Translations under genes and position numbers: made by a program
Assembly: GCF_030683065.1 (NCBI RefSeq)
Contig: NZ_JAUXMX010000029.1
Location: 1-64,000 of the forward strand
DNA: 64,000 nucleotides
Reading direction: 5' to 3'
Source of the DNA: Pseudomonas sp.
GTDB taxonomy: Bacteria; Pseudomonadota; Gammaproteobacteria; Pseudomonadales; Pseudomonadaceae
The notes under the pieces: model-generated
What the model was told of the DNA's origin: nothing
Seen by the model: the letters and a program-made list of their open reading frames with translations, nothing else
Databases searched by the model: none
In this document: positions 53,473 through 63,094 of the stretch, piece by piece
How positions within the stretch are numbered: the first letter of the stretch is position 1
Layout of the letters: each line of letters starts with the position of its first letter

Positions 53473-54645
53473 ATGGCGGAAAAACCCGGCCTCAGGGCCT
53501 TGATGACACTCGGCCGCGTGGCCGTCCGGGCGCTGGGGCGCTCGCTGAAGCCACGCCCGCTCGGTCCGGCGGCGGGGCAGCCGTTCGAGCGGACAATGAG
53601 TTCGCTTATCGCCGATCCCGGCGTTGCCGCCTCCATTCGTGAGGCGCGCATCGTTGTGCTCCGGCCGGAGCAAGGCTGGCTCCCGGCCGGCATCGAAATC
53701 GCGCCGGGCGATGAGGTGACCGTGCTCGCGGCGGGCGGCTTCTGGGCCTCGAAACCGCTCGATCTCGGTTTCGGCGCGCGGATCGGCGTTTGGCTTCGGG
53801 CCGGCGAGGCGGGCGCGATCCTGAAGACCCCTTCCAGCGCCGCGACCGTCCGCATGGAGGGTGGTGGCCCGCTCCGGATCGTTGCGAAGCCGCCCGGCGA
53901 ATGGGCGGACGAACGGGGCACATTCGATCCCGCTTTCCCGCGCGGCGGCGTTACCGGCGAAATCGGCGCCTGCGTCATCGTCTGGAAGGGCTCCGCTCTT
54001 GAAGGGCTCGAAGCCATGGCGCGTGCCGGCGATTATGAAGGTCTCGTCGCCGATGCTCTTTCCCGCGCGCGCAACCCCGTCGCCGCCCCCGTCGGCTGGC
54101 GCTATCTGTGGCGTCTTGGCGACGGCGAAATTTTCCGAGACGCCGCGAGCGAGCATGGCCACGCCATCTGCTGCCACACGGCGGGCGATGTCGGCATCCT
54201 TCAGTTCCCGGCGGACTTTCCGCTGACGGAGAAGACGCGCCTGCGCTGGCGCTGGAAGGTGGACAAGCTGCCCTGCAGCCTCCCGGAAGACATCCAGCCG
54301 ACGCATGACTATCTCTCCATCGCCGTCGAGTTCGACAATGGCCAGGACCTCACCTACATGTGGTCGTCCTCGCTCGCCGAAGGCACGATCTTCCGCTGCC
54401 CGCTGCCATATTGGGATCAGGTCGAAACCCATTGGGTGCTGCGCTCGAACCCCGGCCATCTCGGCCGCTGGCTCAACGAGGAACAGCCGCTCCAGGCCGA
54501 CTACGTGAAGGCCGTCGGTGCGGCGCCGCGGCGCATCGTGAAAGTCTGGCTGATCGCCGTCAGCGTCTTCCAGCGCAACGAGGGCATCTGCGAATATGCC
54601 GACATCGAACTCGTCGACGGCGACAAGGTGCTGAAAATTCTCTAG
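53473..54645 (+). CDS. DUF3047 domain protein
   Basis: A 390-aa protein whose C-terminal ~200 residues are DUF3047: WRYLWRLGDGEIFRD, LRWRWKVDKLPCSLPEDIQPTHDY-like text, IAVEFDNGQDLTYMWSSS, and a closing VWLIAVSVFQRNEGICEYADIEL. The domain looks like a carbohydrate-binding-type beta sandwich; function unknown. The first ~190 residues are a second, unassigned beta-rich region (GIEIAPGDEVTVLAAGGFWASKPLDLGF) that resembles LecA/PA-IL-like sandwich segments in other DUF3047 proteins (weak similarity by eye). No signal peptide. GGGAGG at 53,461-53,466 fixes ATG 53473. The 3' end overlaps the convergent phosphatase gene by 4 bases. Confidence 0.75.
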   Translation: MAEKPGLRALMTLGRVAVRALGRSLKPRPLGPAAGQPFERTMSSLIADPGVAASIREARIVVLRPEQGWLPAGIEIAPGDEVTVLAAGGFWASKPLDLGFGARIGVWLRAGEAGAILKTPSSAATVRMEGGGPLRIVAKPPGEWADERGTFDPAFPRGGVTGEIGACVIVWKGSALEGLEAMARAGDYEGLVADALSRARNPVAAPVGWRYLWRLGDGEIFRDAASEHGHAICCHTAGDVGILQFPADFPLTEKTRLRWRWKVDKLPCSLPEDIQPTHDYLSIAVEFDNGQDLTYMWSSSLAEGTIFRCPLPYWDQVETHWVLRSNPGHLGRWLNEEQPLQADYVKAVGAAPRRIVKVWLIAVSVFQRNEGICEYADIELVDGDKVLKIL

Positions 54646-55334
54646 CCGAAATGCGCCGGCATCAGCTTCGCCAGCGCCGCGCCGAATTCGTCGAAATGAT
54701 CGATCACGACATCGGCGCCAAGCTCCGGCACCGGCACGCGCGTATAGCCGAAGCTGACGCAGATCGACGGCAGCCCCGCATTCTTCGCCGCATCGATGTC
54801 CGTCTCAGAGTCGCCCACCATCACGGCGTGGGCCTTGTCGCCGCCGAGCAGCCGGATCGCCTCGAAGAGATGTTCGGGATCTGGTTTCTTCACGGGCAAT
54901 GTGTCGCCGCCGATCACCACCGGAAAATAATGGTCGATCGCCAGCATCTCCAGCAGGCTCCGCGACAGATGCTCCACCTTGTTGGTGCAGACCGCCATCA
55001 GCGCGCCACGCGCCTCCAGCATGTCGAGTTGAGCGCGCACTCCCGGCCAGAGCTTAGTGTGGTCGGCGATATGCTTGCCGTAATAGGAGATGAATTCCTC
55101 GAAGCTCCGGTCCAGAAGCTCTTCGCTCGCCGGCTCCCCCGTCTCGCGGAAGCCGCGGTCCAGCAGCAGCCGCGCACCCCCGCCGACGAGATGCCGCACG
55201 CGCTCTTCCGGAACGCGGGCCCGGTCATGCATCTCCAGGATGATGTTCATGGTCTCGCAGAGATCGGCCGCCGTATCGGCGAGCGTGCCGTCGAGATCGA
55301 AGAGCAGGGTAGGGCGTGGCGTGGCGCGTGACAT
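54642..55334 (-). CDS. gph: phosphoglycolate phosphatase-like HAD hydrolase
   Basis: A 230-aa HAD-superfamily phosphatase. Motif I is LFDLDGTLADT (nucleophile and acid/base Asp about residues 13 and 15), the cap domain spans ~20-90, motif II has AVCTNK, motif III Lys lies in PVKKPDPEHL, and motif IV is VGDSETDIDAA. The size, GGGARLLL cap segment and KKPDP fit the Gph subfamily, which hydrolyses 2-phosphoglycolate from DNA repair or oxygenase side reactions. HAD specificity is hard to call from sequence alone. The GNAT gene diverges from it. Confidence 0.85.
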   Translation of the reverse strand: MSRATPRPTLLFDLDGTLADTAADLCETMNIILEMHDRARVPEERVRHLVGGGARLLLDRGFRETGEPASEELLDRSFEEFISYYGKHIADHTKLWPGVRAQLDMLEARGALMAVCTNKVEHLSRSLLEMLAIDHYFPVVIGGDTLPVKKPDPEHLFEAIRLLGGDKAHAVMVGDSETDIDAAKNAGLPSICVSFGYTRVPVPELGADVVIDHFDEFGAALAKLMPAHFG

Positions 55335-55450
55335 GGCGGTACCGGCAAAATGAACCCGCGCCTGTCTCGCACGGGGCCTTGTGCGCTGGCAAGCGCGGAA
55401 AATCCATTTTCTGCTTCGGAGGAGGGGTGGTTTTCGGTCATACTTTCCCC

Positions 55451-55942
55451 ATGTCGGTTCTCACTCGATACCAGACGCGAATGGCGGTGCCCGGCCGGGA
55501 TGAGCCGAAGCTCGGCCGCCTGATCGTCGCCTGCTGGCGCGAGGCCTATCCCGGCATCCTGCCCCAGCCGCTCCTCGACGGCATGAATGCCGACCGCGAA
55601 ACGGCGAAATGGCGCCACAGTCTTCGCAACGGCATCGCCTGGATCGCGGAGCAGTCAGGCGAGCCGGTGGGCGTCGGCCATATCGATGGCGCGGAGGTGA
55701 CGACGCTCTACACCCGCCGTGCCGATCAGGGCATGGGGCTGGGCGCCGAACTCCTGTTCCGTCTCTTCGATGAAATAACCTGCCTCGGCCGCCGCGAGGC
55801 CTTCCTCTGGGCGCTCGAGAAGAACGCCCACGCTCGCGGCTTCTACGAGCGCATGGGCGGCCGTCTCGTCGCGCGCCGTCCTGTCGGCTTCGCGCGCTAC
55901 CCGGACATCATGGAAGTGCGATACGATTTCGTGCTGGATTGA
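55451..55942 (+). CDS. GNAT-family N-acetyltransferase
   Basis: A 163-aa GNAT enzyme. Visible parts are LIVACWREAYPGILPQPLLDGM (typical N-terminal helix of one common GNAT group), the acetyl-CoA loop region QGMGLGAELLFRLFDE (motif A, Q/R-x-x-G-x-G/A with GMGLGA), and LWALEKNAHARGFYERMGGRLVA (motif B). It transfers acetyl to an unknown amine. ATG 55451 is the first Met that keeps the fold complete; the open frame extends upstream to 55316 over the divergent phosphatase gene. No strong ribosome site. The gene converges with the DUF2817 gene 15 bases downstream. Confidence 0.85.
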   Translation: MSVLTRYQTRMAVPGRDEPKLGRLIVACWREAYPGILPQPLLDGMNADRETAKWRHSLRNGIAWIAEQSGEPVGVGHIDGAEVTTLYTRRADQGMGLGAELLFRLFDEITCLGRREAFLWALEKNAHARGFYERMGGRLVARRPVGFARYPDIMEVRYDFVLD

Positions 55943-55957
55943 GCGCGAAGTGAAAGC

Positions 55958-57100
55958 TCAATCCGCCGCCTTCAGTCCCTCGCGTGCCCACTCGCCCAGC
56001 CCCGCGATGGTGCGGTCGTAACAGGCGAGCCCGTTCATCAGCACATTCTCCTGCCACGATTTCCGGCGCGGCGCGTAGTCGTCGCGAATTTCCTCGAAGT
56101 AACCGGGGGCCTCCGGCGCGTCGAAGCCGCCGACGAAGCGCAGCCAGCGTTCCAGCATCGGCACGCGCATGGCTTTCGCGGCATTGTTCTTCACCTGCGC
56201 CGAACGGAACTCGATCACCGCCCCGCTGAATTGTGCCTGCCGCGCCAGCATATCTTCGATGCCCCAGAACATGATGCCGCGCCGCGTTGGCCGCTTCGAT
56301 CCCCACATCGCATCGACCGTCTTCGGGTCGAGCGCCTCGCGGCCCCACCAATGTGCCGCCCGCGCGAAGCCGGGGCCCTTCGGATCGGAGAAGCAGAGAT
56401 AGATGAGTTCGCCGTCGCCCGCAGGCCCCGAATGCCAGTCGATGAAGCCCACGCGATGCGCGCGCGAAAGCTCGCGGGCGACGATTTCACGCATGGTAAG
56501 GTTCGACCATTCGGGCGCCGTCCCGCCGAAATGATAGCCGTCGGGATGCGTGTATTGGCCGCGGCTGATCGCATCCTCCAGCGCCCACTGCCCGTGCCGC
56601 TCGATGAAGCGCGCGCCGCCTGTCAGCATTTTCTGGATCGCGGCCTCGTCCATCGTGTCGGGACAGAGAACGGGATGAAGTTCGTCGTAAAGCGGGTTCT
56701 CCGGATGCGGCTTCGAATGATCGAGAAAATTGCGGTTCACATCGACGTTGTTTTCCGTGCCCCTGAGGCCCCACGCGAAGCCAAACGGGTTCACCGCATG
56801 AACCAGCAGCACGGCGACGCCTTGCGGCAGCGAAGCGGGCCCGCCCTCGCGGATCCACGCCGTCTGCACCGCCGAGCCGCCATAGCCTTCCGCGCCATGC
56901 GTCCCGCATGTATTCAGCAGCACCGTTTCCGCATTGGCGGGGCCGAACCAGGCCGTATCGGTGAAAAGCCGCGTTTCTCCGGGCCCCTTCGCATGTGGAT
57001 TCTCGTAGGAGCGGAGCCGCCCTCCGGCCGCTTCGGCCGCAGCGAGAAAAAGGGCTCTCGCTTCCGCATAGGTTTCGGAAAATAGGGCGCTGGCCTTCAT
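55958..57100 (-). CDS. DUF2817 (M14-like) peptidase-family protein
   Basis: A 380-aa protein of the DUF2817 family, related to zinc carboxypeptidases/amidohydrolases of the M14 group. Zinc-ligand candidates are His and Glu in GTHGAEGYGGS (about residues 67-77), and His in FIDWHSGPAG (about 220-230); NVDVNRNFLDH (about 117-127) matches the substrate-binding Asn-Arg of carboxypeptidases. A catalytic Glu may be in VIEFRSAQ. No signal peptide, so likely cytoplasmic. Substrate unknown. It stands alone with its own 152-bp upstream region. Confidence 0.82.
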   Translation of the reverse strand: MKASALFSETYAEARALFLAAAEAAGGRLRSYENPHAKGPGETRLFTDTAWFGPANAETVLLNTCGTHGAEGYGGSAVQTAWIREGGPASLPQGVAVLLVHAVNPFGFAWGLRGTENNVDVNRNFLDHSKPHPENPLYDELHPVLCPDTMDEAAIQKMLTGGARFIERHGQWALEDAISRGQYTHPDGYHFGGTAPEWSNLTMREIVARELSRAHRVGFIDWHSGPAGDGELIYLCFSDPKGPGFARAAHWWGREALDPKTVDAMWGSKRPTRRGIMFWGIEDMLARQAQFSGAVIEFRSAQVKNNAAKAMRVPMLERWLRFVGGFDAPEAPGYFEEIRDDYAPRRKSWQENVLMNGLACYDRTIAGLGEWAREGLKAAD

Positions 57101-57252
57101 GCGTTTCCGTCTTTATCTGCGGGCTCTTTCCGCGACCCGTCCGGGGATGCTAACAAGGATATATCCATTCTCGCCCCCGCTGCCTATATGACGCGTGCAG
57201 GCAAGGAAACGCAAGAAAGCTTGCCAGGCTCCCACATTTCCGAGGATTTCCC

Positions 57253-58713
57253 ATGCCGCTCGCCTCGCGCCTAAAGGACAAGACATTGCTCAAGACCCGC
57301 TGCTACATCGGCGGCAAATGGGTGGGGGAAGGCGCGAAGCAGATCGACGTGCTGGATCCGGCGACGGGCGGCGTGATCGCCACCGTGCCCTCGCTCGGTG
57401 CTGCGGAAACGAAGGCCGCCATCGAGGCCGCGGAGATCGCGCAAAAATCATGGGCCGCCCGTCCCGCAAAGGAACGCGGTGCGATCTTGCGCCGCTGGTT
57501 CGACCTCATGATGGCGAACCAGGACGATCTCGCGGCGATCCTCACGGCGGAGCAGGGCAAGCCGCTCGCCGAGGCGAAAGGCGAAATCGCCTACGCCGCC
57601 GCCTTCATCGAATTCTACGCCGAGGAGGCGAAGCGCGTTTACGGCTCCATCGTCCCCGCGCCGACGGCAGACCGCCGTATCGTCGTCCTGAAACAGCCCG
57701 TCGGCGTCTGCGCTGCCATCACGCCCTGGAACTTCCCCGCCGCCATGATCACGCGGAAGGTCGCACCGGCGCTCGCCGCCGGCTGCGCAATGGTGGTGAA
57801 ACCCGCCACCATGACGCCGCTCTCCGCCTTCGCGCTTGCCGAACTCGCCGAACGCGCCGGGCTTCCCGGCGGTCTTCTCAGCGTCGTCACCGGCAAGGCG
57901 GGCGAGATCGGCGGCGAGATGACGTCGAGCGGCATCGTCCGCAAGGTGACCTTCACCGGCTCCACGGAGATCGGCAAGGACCTGATGCGGCAATCGGCAT
58001 CCACCGTGAAAAAGATTTCGCTGGAGCTTGGCGGCAACGCGCCTTTCATCGTTTTCGACGACGCCGATGTCGACGCGGCGGTCGAAGGTGCGGTCGCTTC
58101 GAAATACCGCAACACCGGCCAGACCTGCATCTGCACCAACCGTTTCCTCGTGCAGGCGGGCGTCTACGACGAATTCGTCGAGAAGCTCACGGCGAAAGTC
58201 GCCATGCTGAAAGTCGGCTCCGGTTTCGAGGAAGGCGTCGTGCAAGGTCCGCTGATCGAAATGGCGGCCGTCGAAAAGGTCGAGGAGCATGTCGCGGATG
58301 CCGTCGCGGGTGGCGCGAAAGTTCTCACCGGCGGCAAGCGCCACGCGAAGGGCGGCACCTTCTTCGAACCGACCGTCATCGCCGGCATGAAACGCGATAT
58401 GAAGGCCGCGCGGGAGGAAACCTTCGGGCCCCTCGCGCCCGTCTTCCGCTTCGAAACGGAGGAAGAGGCCATCGAAATGGCGAATGACACGCCGTTCGGT
58501 CTCGCTTCGTATTTTTACAGCCGCGACATCGGCCGCGTTTGGCGCGTCGCGGAGGCGCTGGAATGCGGCCTGGTCGGCGTCAATGCTGGATTGATTTCCA
58601 CGGAGCTCGCGCCCTTCGGCGGCTTCAAGGAGTCCGGCGTCGGCCGCGAAGGCGGTCCGTGGGGGATCGAGGAATTCCTCGAAGTGAAATATGTTGCAAT
58701 GGCGGGGCTCTGA
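57253..58713 (+). CDS. gabD: NAD(P)-dependent succinate-semialdehyde dehydrogenase
   Basis: A 486-aa aldehyde dehydrogenase with the SSADH pattern. N-terminal YIGGKWV is followed by the cofactor-binding [25 protein letters not shown], the general base Glu in LELGGNAP, and catalytic Cys292 in [10 protein letters not shown] (the CxC of GabD enzymes). Closing motifs are [11 protein letters not shown] and [11 protein letters not shown]. It converts succinic semialdehyde to succinate, ending the GABA shunt; related semialdehydes are possible substrates. First of three closely spaced genes: rpiA starts 3 bases after the stop. The start at 57253 agrees with family length. Confidence 0.88.
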   Translation: MPLASRLKDKTLLKTRCYIGGKWVGEGAKQIDVLDPATGGVIATVPSLGAAETKAAIEAAEIAQKSWAARPAKERGAILRRWFDLMMANQDDLAAILTAEQGKPLAEAKGEIAYAAAFIEFYAEEAKRVYGSIVPAPTADRRIVVLKQPVGVCAAITPWNFPAAMITRKVAPALAAGCAMVVKPATMTPLSAFALAELAERAGLPGGLLSVVTGKAGEIGGEMTSSGIVRKVTFTGSTEIGKDLMRQSASTVKKISLELGGNAPFIVFDDADVDAAVEGAVASKYRNTGQTCICTNRFLVQAGVYDEFVEKLTAKVAMLKVGSGFEEGVVQGPLIEMAAVEKVEEHVADAVAGGAKVLTGGKRHAKGGTFFEPTVIAGMKRDMKAAREETFGPLAPVFRFETEEEAIEMANDTPFGLASYFYSRDIGRVWRVAEALECGLVGVNAGLISTELAPFGGFKESGVGREGGPWGIEEFLEVKYVAMAGL

Positions 58714-58716
58714 GAC

Positions 58717-59412
58717 ATGAACGCTGACGATCAGAAGAAGGCGGCGGCTGTCCGCGCGCTCGACTATGTGAAGCCCGGAATGAAGCTCGGCCTCGGCACC
58801 GGTTCCACGGCGGAACATTTCGTGCGCGCGCTGGGTGAAAAGGTGAAGGCGGGCCTCGATGTCGTCGGCGTGCCGACATCGGAGCGCACGGGCAAGCTCG
58901 CCGCCAGCCTCGGCATTCCGCTCACCAATCTCGACGACACGCCGCATCTCGACATCACCGTCGACGGCGCGGACGAACTCGACGGCAAGCTCCGTCTCAT
59001 CAAGGGCGGCGGCGGCGCGCTGCTGCGCGAAAAGATCGTCGCCACGGCGTCGGACCGCATGATCGTCATCGCCGATGCCTCGAAGCTCGTGAAGACGCTC
59101 GGCGCTTTCCCGCTTCCCGTCGAGGTGATCCCCTTCGGTGCCGCCGTGACGGCCCGCAAGATCGCGGAAGTCGCGAGCGCCCATGGCTGCACCGGCAGGA
59201 TGTCCCGCCGCGCCGACGAATATGGCGAGCCCTTCTTCACCGACAGCGAAAACTTCATCTACGACTGCGACTTCGGCTCCATTCCGGATCCGGACGGCCT
59301 CGCCGCGGCGTTGAACCGCATAGCGGGTGTCGTCGATAACGGCTTGTTTATCGGCATCGCCGCTTTGGCCATTGTCGGAACGGACAAGGGCACCGATATC
59401 ATCGAGGCGTAA
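58717..59412 (+). CDS. rpiA: ribose-5-phosphate isomerase A
   Basis: A 231-aa enzyme interconverting ribose 5-phosphate and ribulose 5-phosphate in the pentose phosphate pathway. All hallmark segments are visible: [13 protein letters not shown] (phosphate loop), [19 protein letters not shown] (catalytic Asp residues), [15 protein letters not shown] (catalytic Glu, Lys) and [11 protein letters not shown]. Length is normal. It lies 3 bases behind gabD and 22 bases ahead of gor, so the three are likely co-transcribed. The link to gor is plausible through NADPH production by the pentose phosphate pathway (inference). Confidence 0.95.
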   Translation: MNADDQKKAAAVRALDYVKPGMKLGLGTGSTAEHFVRALGEKVKAGLDVVGVPTSERTGKLAASLGIPLTNLDDTPHLDITVDGADELDGKLRLIKGGGGALLREKIVATASDRMIVIADASKLVKTLGAFPLPVEVIPFGAAVTARKIAEVASAHGCTGRMSRRADEYGEPFFTDSENFIYDCDFGSIPDPDGLAAALNRIAGVVDNGLFIGIAALAIVGTDKGTDIIEA

Positions 59413-59434
59413 TAGGAAAAGCGGAGCCGGCGGC

Positions 59435-60817
59435 ATGACCGAATACGACTACGATCTCTTCGTCATTGGCGCGGGCTCCGGCGGCGTGCGCGCGGCCCGC
59501 ATCGCGGCGAACCACGGCGCGAAGGTCGCGGTCGCCGAGGAATATCGCGTCGGCGGCACCTGCGTCATTCGCGGCTGCGTCCCGAAAAAGCTCTTCGTCT
59601 ATGCAAGCCACTTCTCGGAAGATTTCGAGGAAGCGAAAGGCTTCGGCTGGACCGTCGGCGAAACCTCCTTCGACTGGAAGACGCTCGTCGCCAACAAGGA
59701 CAAGGAAATCGACCGCCTGAACGGCATCTACATCCGCAATCTCGAAAAGGCCGGCGTCGAGATCATCGAGTGCCGCGCCACGCTGAAAGACGCGCATACG
59801 GTGCATCTCGTCGGCGAGAAGCGCGATGTCACCGCGGATAAAATCCTCGTCGCGGTCGGTGCCGCTCCCTTCCTGCCGGACATTCCGGGCATCGAACACG
59901 CGATCACCTCCAACGAAGCCTTCCATCTGGAAGAGCTGCCGAAGCGCGTCATCGTCGTTGGCGGCGGCTACATCGCGGTCGAATTCGCCGGCATCTTCAA
60001 CGGTCTCGGCGTGCAGACGATGCAGCTCTATCGCGGCTCGCTCTTCATGCGCGGTTTCGACAACGATCTGCGGGAGTTGCTGCAGGAGGAGATGAGCAAA
60101 AAGGGCGTCGATCTCCGCATGAACAGCGACATCGCCGCCATCGAGAAGAAGGACGGCGAGCTTCACGTCAAGCTCACGAATGGCGACGAGTTGAAGACCG
60201 ACGCCGTCATGTATGCGACCGGCCGCAACCCGAACACGAAAGATCTCGGCCTCGAGGAAGTCGGCGTGCAGCTCGGCATGGCGGGCGAGGTGATCGTCGA
60301 CGATTATTCGAAGTCCTCCGTCGACAACATCTATGCCGTCGGCGATGTCACCGACCGCGCCAACCTCACCCCCGTCGCCATCCGCGAGGGCCACGCATTC
60401 GCCGACACCGTCTTCGGCGACCGGCCCACCAGGGTCGATCACTCGATCATCCCGACGGCCATCTTCTCCCAGCCGGAAATGGGCACCGTCGGCCTCACCG
60501 AGGCGCAGGCCCGCGAGCAATATGACGAGGTCGACATTTACAAGACCGCCTTCCGCCCCCTGAAGGCGACGCTTTCGGGTTCGCAGGAAAAGACCTTCAT
60601 GAAGCTCGTCGTCGACGCGAAATCGGGCAAGATGCTCGGCGTCCACCTGATGGGCCCATCCTCCGGCGAACTCATCCAGGCCGTCGGCATCGCCGTCACC
60701 ATGGGCGCCACCAAGGCCCAGTTCGACATGACCATCGCCGTCCACCCCACGGCGGCCGAGGAACTGGTGACCCTGAAGGAGAAATGGCAGGCCCCCGTGG
60801 TCAAGGCGGCGGATTAA
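59435..60817 (+). CDS. gor: glutathione reductase
   Basis: A 460-aa flavoprotein disulfide reductase that regenerates GSH from GSSG with NADPH. The FAD-binding GAGSGGVRAAR is at residues 12-22; the redox pair Cys43 and Cys48 is in GGTCVIRGCVPKK; the NADPH domain has VGGGYIAVEFAGIF; the second FAD motif is YAVGDVTDRANLTPVAI; the C-terminal His-Glu dyad is in AVHPTAAEELVT. ATG 59435 is chosen: it begins MTEYDYDLFVIGAGSGG, as in relatives, while an in-frame start at 59327 lies inside rpiA. Last gene of the gabD-rpiA-gor unit. Confidence 0.93.
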   Translation: MTEYDYDLFVIGAGSGGVRAARIAANHGAKVAVAEEYRVGGTCVIRGCVPKKLFVYASHFSEDFEEAKGFGWTVGETSFDWKTLVANKDKEIDRLNGIYIRNLEKAGVEIIECRATLKDAHTVHLVGEKRDVTADKILVAVGAAPFLPDIPGIEHAITSNEAFHLEELPKRVIVVGGGYIAVEFAGIFNGLGVQTMQLYRGSLFMRGFDNDLRELLQEEMSKKGVDLRMNSDIAAIEKKDGELHVKLTNGDELKTDAVMYATGRNPNTKDLGLEEVGVQLGMAGEVIVDDYSKSSVDNIYAVGDVTDRANLTPVAIREGHAFADTVFGDRPTRVDHSIIPTAIFSQPEMGTVGLTEAQAREQYDEVDIYKTAFRPLKATLSGSQEKTFMKLVVDAKSGKMLGVHLMGPSSGELIQAVGIAVTMGATKAQFDMTIAVHPTAAEELVTLKEKWQAPVVKAAD

Positions 60818-60844
60818 CCGCTTTTCCACGTCCCTGAACCGGAT

Positions 60845-60875
60845 CAAGGGCTTAGGCTTCCCTTTAGAGCCCTTG
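60845..60875. other. inverted repeat between gor and the DAHP synthase gene
   Basis: CAAGGGCT (60,845-60,852) and AGCCCTTG (60,868-60,875) form an 8-bp stem with a 15-base loop, 28 bases after the gor stop. No T run. A TATAAC hexamer at 60,881-60,886 just downstream may be the -10 of the aro gene promoter, so this could be a weak terminator or an operator. Confidence 0.35.
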
Positions 60876-60971
60876 TGGCCTATAACTCCGCCTTCCATAT
60901 GAGGAGCGTGCGGCGCCGCCGGGCATCAGCCCCGAAGCCCGCGCGCTTTCTTGCGTTTCGGAGAGAAGACG

Positions 60972-62369
60972 ATGGCTGATACCTGGAAACCGGAGAGCTG
61001 GCGCGCCAAACCCGCGAAGCATCTCCCGAGCTACCCGGATGAAGCGGCTCTGGCCGCCGTGGAAGCGCGTCTGCGCTCCTATCCGCCGCTCGTTTTTGCA
61101 GGTGAGGCCCGCAAGCTGAAGGCAGACCTCGCCGAGGTCTGCGAGGGCCGTGCATTCCTCCTCCAGGGCGGCGATTGCGCCGAGAGCTTCGCCGAATTCT
61201 CCGCCGACAATATCCGCGACACGTTCCGTGTGCTGCTGCAGATGGCGGTCGTGCTCACCTTCGCCGCCGCCTCGCCGGTCGTGAAGGTCGGCCGCATCGC
61301 CGGCCAGTTCGCGAAGCCGCGTTCGTCCGCCACCGAGACCATCGGCGACGTCACGCTGCCGTCCTATCTCGGCGACAACATCAACGGCATCGAGTTCGAC
61401 GAGAAGTCGCGCGTGCCGGACCCAGAAAGGCTGCTCCGGGCCTACTCGCAATCGGCCTCGACGCTGAACCTCATCCGCGCCTTCGCGAATGGCGGCTATG
61501 CCGATCTCGATTTCGTGCATCGCTGGAATCTGGGCTTCGTCTCCGACAGTGCCGAAGGTGCGCGCTACGAGGAACTCGCGAACCGCATCACGGAGGCGCT
61601 CGACTTCATGCGCGCCTGCGGCATCGACAGCGCCACGCAGCATCAGCTTCACACGACGGATTTCTACACCAGCCACGAGGCCCTGCTGCTCGGCTACGAG
61701 CAGGCGATGACGCGCATCGATTCGACCACGGGCGACTGGTACGACACCTCCGCCCACATGCTCTGGATCGGCGACCGCACGCGCCAGCCCGATCACGGCC
61801 ATGTCGAATACATGCGCGGCATCAAGAACCCGATCGGCATGAAATGCGGCCCCTCGCTCGATCCCGAGGAGCTTGTGCGTCTCACCGATATTCTCAATCC
61901 GAAGAACGAGCCGGGCCGCCTGACGCTCATCTGCCGCTTCGGCGCGGAGAATGTCGAGAAACACCTGCCGCAGCTCATCCGCGCCATCGAGCGTGAGGGC
62001 AAGAAGGTGGTCTGGTCCTGCGACCCGATGCACGGCAACACGATCAAGGCGTCGTCCGGCTACAAGACGCGCCCCGTGGACCGCATCCTCGCCGAGGTGC
62101 AGGCCTTCATGGCCGTGCACCGCGCCGAAGGCACCCATGCCGGCGGCGTCCATTTCGAGATGACCGGCCAGAACGTCACCGAATGCATCGGCGGCGCGCA
62201 GGCGATTTCGGAAACGCAACTCGGCGACCGCTACCACACGCATTGCGACCCGCGCCTTAACGCCAGCCAATCGCTGGAACTCGCCTTCCTCATCGCCGAA
62301 GGCCTGAAGAAGGAGCGCATGGAAGCCCAGCGCGAGAGCGGCTCCGTTGCCGCCTTGGGTGCGTGGTAA
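60972..62369 (+). CDS. class II 3-deoxy-7-phosphoheptulonate (DAHP) synthase
   Basis: First enzyme of the shikimate pathway, condensing phosphoenolpyruvate with erythrose 4-phosphate. The 465-aa product is of the plant/mycobacterial class II type: [13 protein letters not shown], the metal-site Cys in [11 protein letters not shown] (about residues 62-72), [56 protein letters not shown] metal ligand region, [21 protein letters not shown] and the closing [17 protein letters not shown] 60972 begins the normal N-terminus; an earlier in-frame ATG at 60951 would add only seven residues. A strong terminator follows. Erythrose 4-phosphate supply ties it loosely to rpiA upstream. Confidence 0.95.
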   Translation: MADTWKPESWRAKPAKHLPSYPDEAALAAVEARLRSYPPLVFAGEARKLKADLAEVCEGRAFLLQGGDCAESFAEFSADNIRDTFRVLLQMAVVLTFAAASPVVKVGRIAGQFAKPRSSATETIGDVTLPSYLGDNINGIEFDEKSRVPDPERLLRAYSQSASTLNLIRAFANGGYADLDFVHRWNLGFVSDSAEGARYEELANRITEALDFMRACGIDSATQHQLHTTDFYTSHEALLLGYEQAMTRIDSTTGDWYDTSAHMLWIGDRTRQPDHGHVEYMRGIKNPIGMKCGPSLDPEELVRLTDILNPKNEPGRLTLICRFGAENVEKHLPQLIRAIEREGKKVVWSCDPMHGNTIKASSGYKTRPVDRILAEVQAFMAVHRAEGTHAGGVHFEMTGQNVTECIGGAQAISETQLGDRYHTHCDPRLNASQSLELAFLIAEGLKKERMEAQRESGSVAALGAW

Positions 62370-62391
62370 CGGCGGCACACGGATTAAAATT

Positions 62392-62420
62392 AAAAGGCCC
62401 GGAGCGATCCGGGCCTTTTT
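62392..62420 (+). terminator. intrinsic terminator of the DAHP synthase gene
   Basis: A 12-bp perfect stem (62,392-62,403 with 62,408-62,419), GCGA tetraloop and a run of T ending near 62,422. Confidence 0.92.
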
Positions 62421-62473
62421 CTTTGCGCTCATGCGCGGTAGAAAAGGGAAGGGGGATAAAACAGGGAACGCCC

Positions 62474-63094
62474 GTGACCCCTTCATCCCGACTGAAATTC
62501 CTTCATCTTCTGCCCGCCGCGCTCGTCTTCCTCTGCGCCGTCCCTGCACAGGCGAGCGGGTTCCGCGCGCCCGGCCCGGAAGACCGGCTTCATGCCGTCT
62601 CGGTCTTTTTCGGCGAGGGCACGGAAGACAATTTCAGCGACGTGGTGGAAAACTTTTTCATTGTCGACAAGACCGACGACAACATCGTCTCCGCCGCCGC
62701 CTCGCGCCTTCTCGGCTGGTACGGCACTTCGCTCAGTTTCGAGGCCGAACTCATGTATGCATGGCACTTCGGCCGCGAAGACTATCACGAGATCGGAACG
62801 GCGGCTTATGCGCGCTGGCATCGCTTCCCGTGGAACGATTATCTCGCCACCACCTTCGCCGTCGGCATGGGCCCCTCATACACGAGCCGCTATCCCGAGC
62901 TGGAGCGCCAGCCGGATGGCAGCCGTTCGCGCGTGCTGAACCAGTTCAACCTGCAGGCCACATTCGCGCTGCCAGCTCATCCCGAAACATCGCTGGTCAC
63001 CCGGCTTCAGCATCGCTCCGGCGTCTTCGGCGCGTTCAATGGTGTCACCGATGCCTCGAACTTCATCAGTGTCGGCCTGCGCCACGAATTCTAG
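62474..63094 (+). CDS. outer-membrane beta-barrel, PagL-like lipid A deacylase candidate
   Basis: A 206-aa protein starting at GTG 62474 with GGGAA 7 bases upstream; the product has a typical signal peptide ending AQAS (about residue 28). The mature part alternates as in an eight-strand barrel and ends in HEF (aromatic C-terminus). Near the end LVTRLQHRSGVFG resembles the PagL active-site strand, where His and Ser two residues apart form the catalytic pair; here His-Arg-Ser. The conserved Asn (AFNGVTD, ASN) further supports it, but overall similarity is low and the acid residue is uncertain. Proposed role: removing a 3-O acyl chain from lipid A. Its stop overlaps the convergent oxidoreductase gene by 4 bases. 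Confidence 0.6.
   Translation: MTPSSRLKFLHLLPAALVFLCAVPAQASGFRAPGPEDRLHAVSVFFGEGTEDNFSDVVENFFIVDKTDDNIVSAAASRLLGWYGTSLSFEAELMYAWHFGREDYHEIGTAAYARWHRFPWNDYLATTFAVGMGPSYTSRYPELERQPDGSRSRVLNQFNLQATFALPAHPETSLVTRLQHRSGVFGAFNGVTDASNFISVGLRHEF

Noticed and set aside
57448..59436. A 662-codon open frame antisense to gabD and rpiA
   Set aside because: A composition artefact opposite two unmistakable enzymes.
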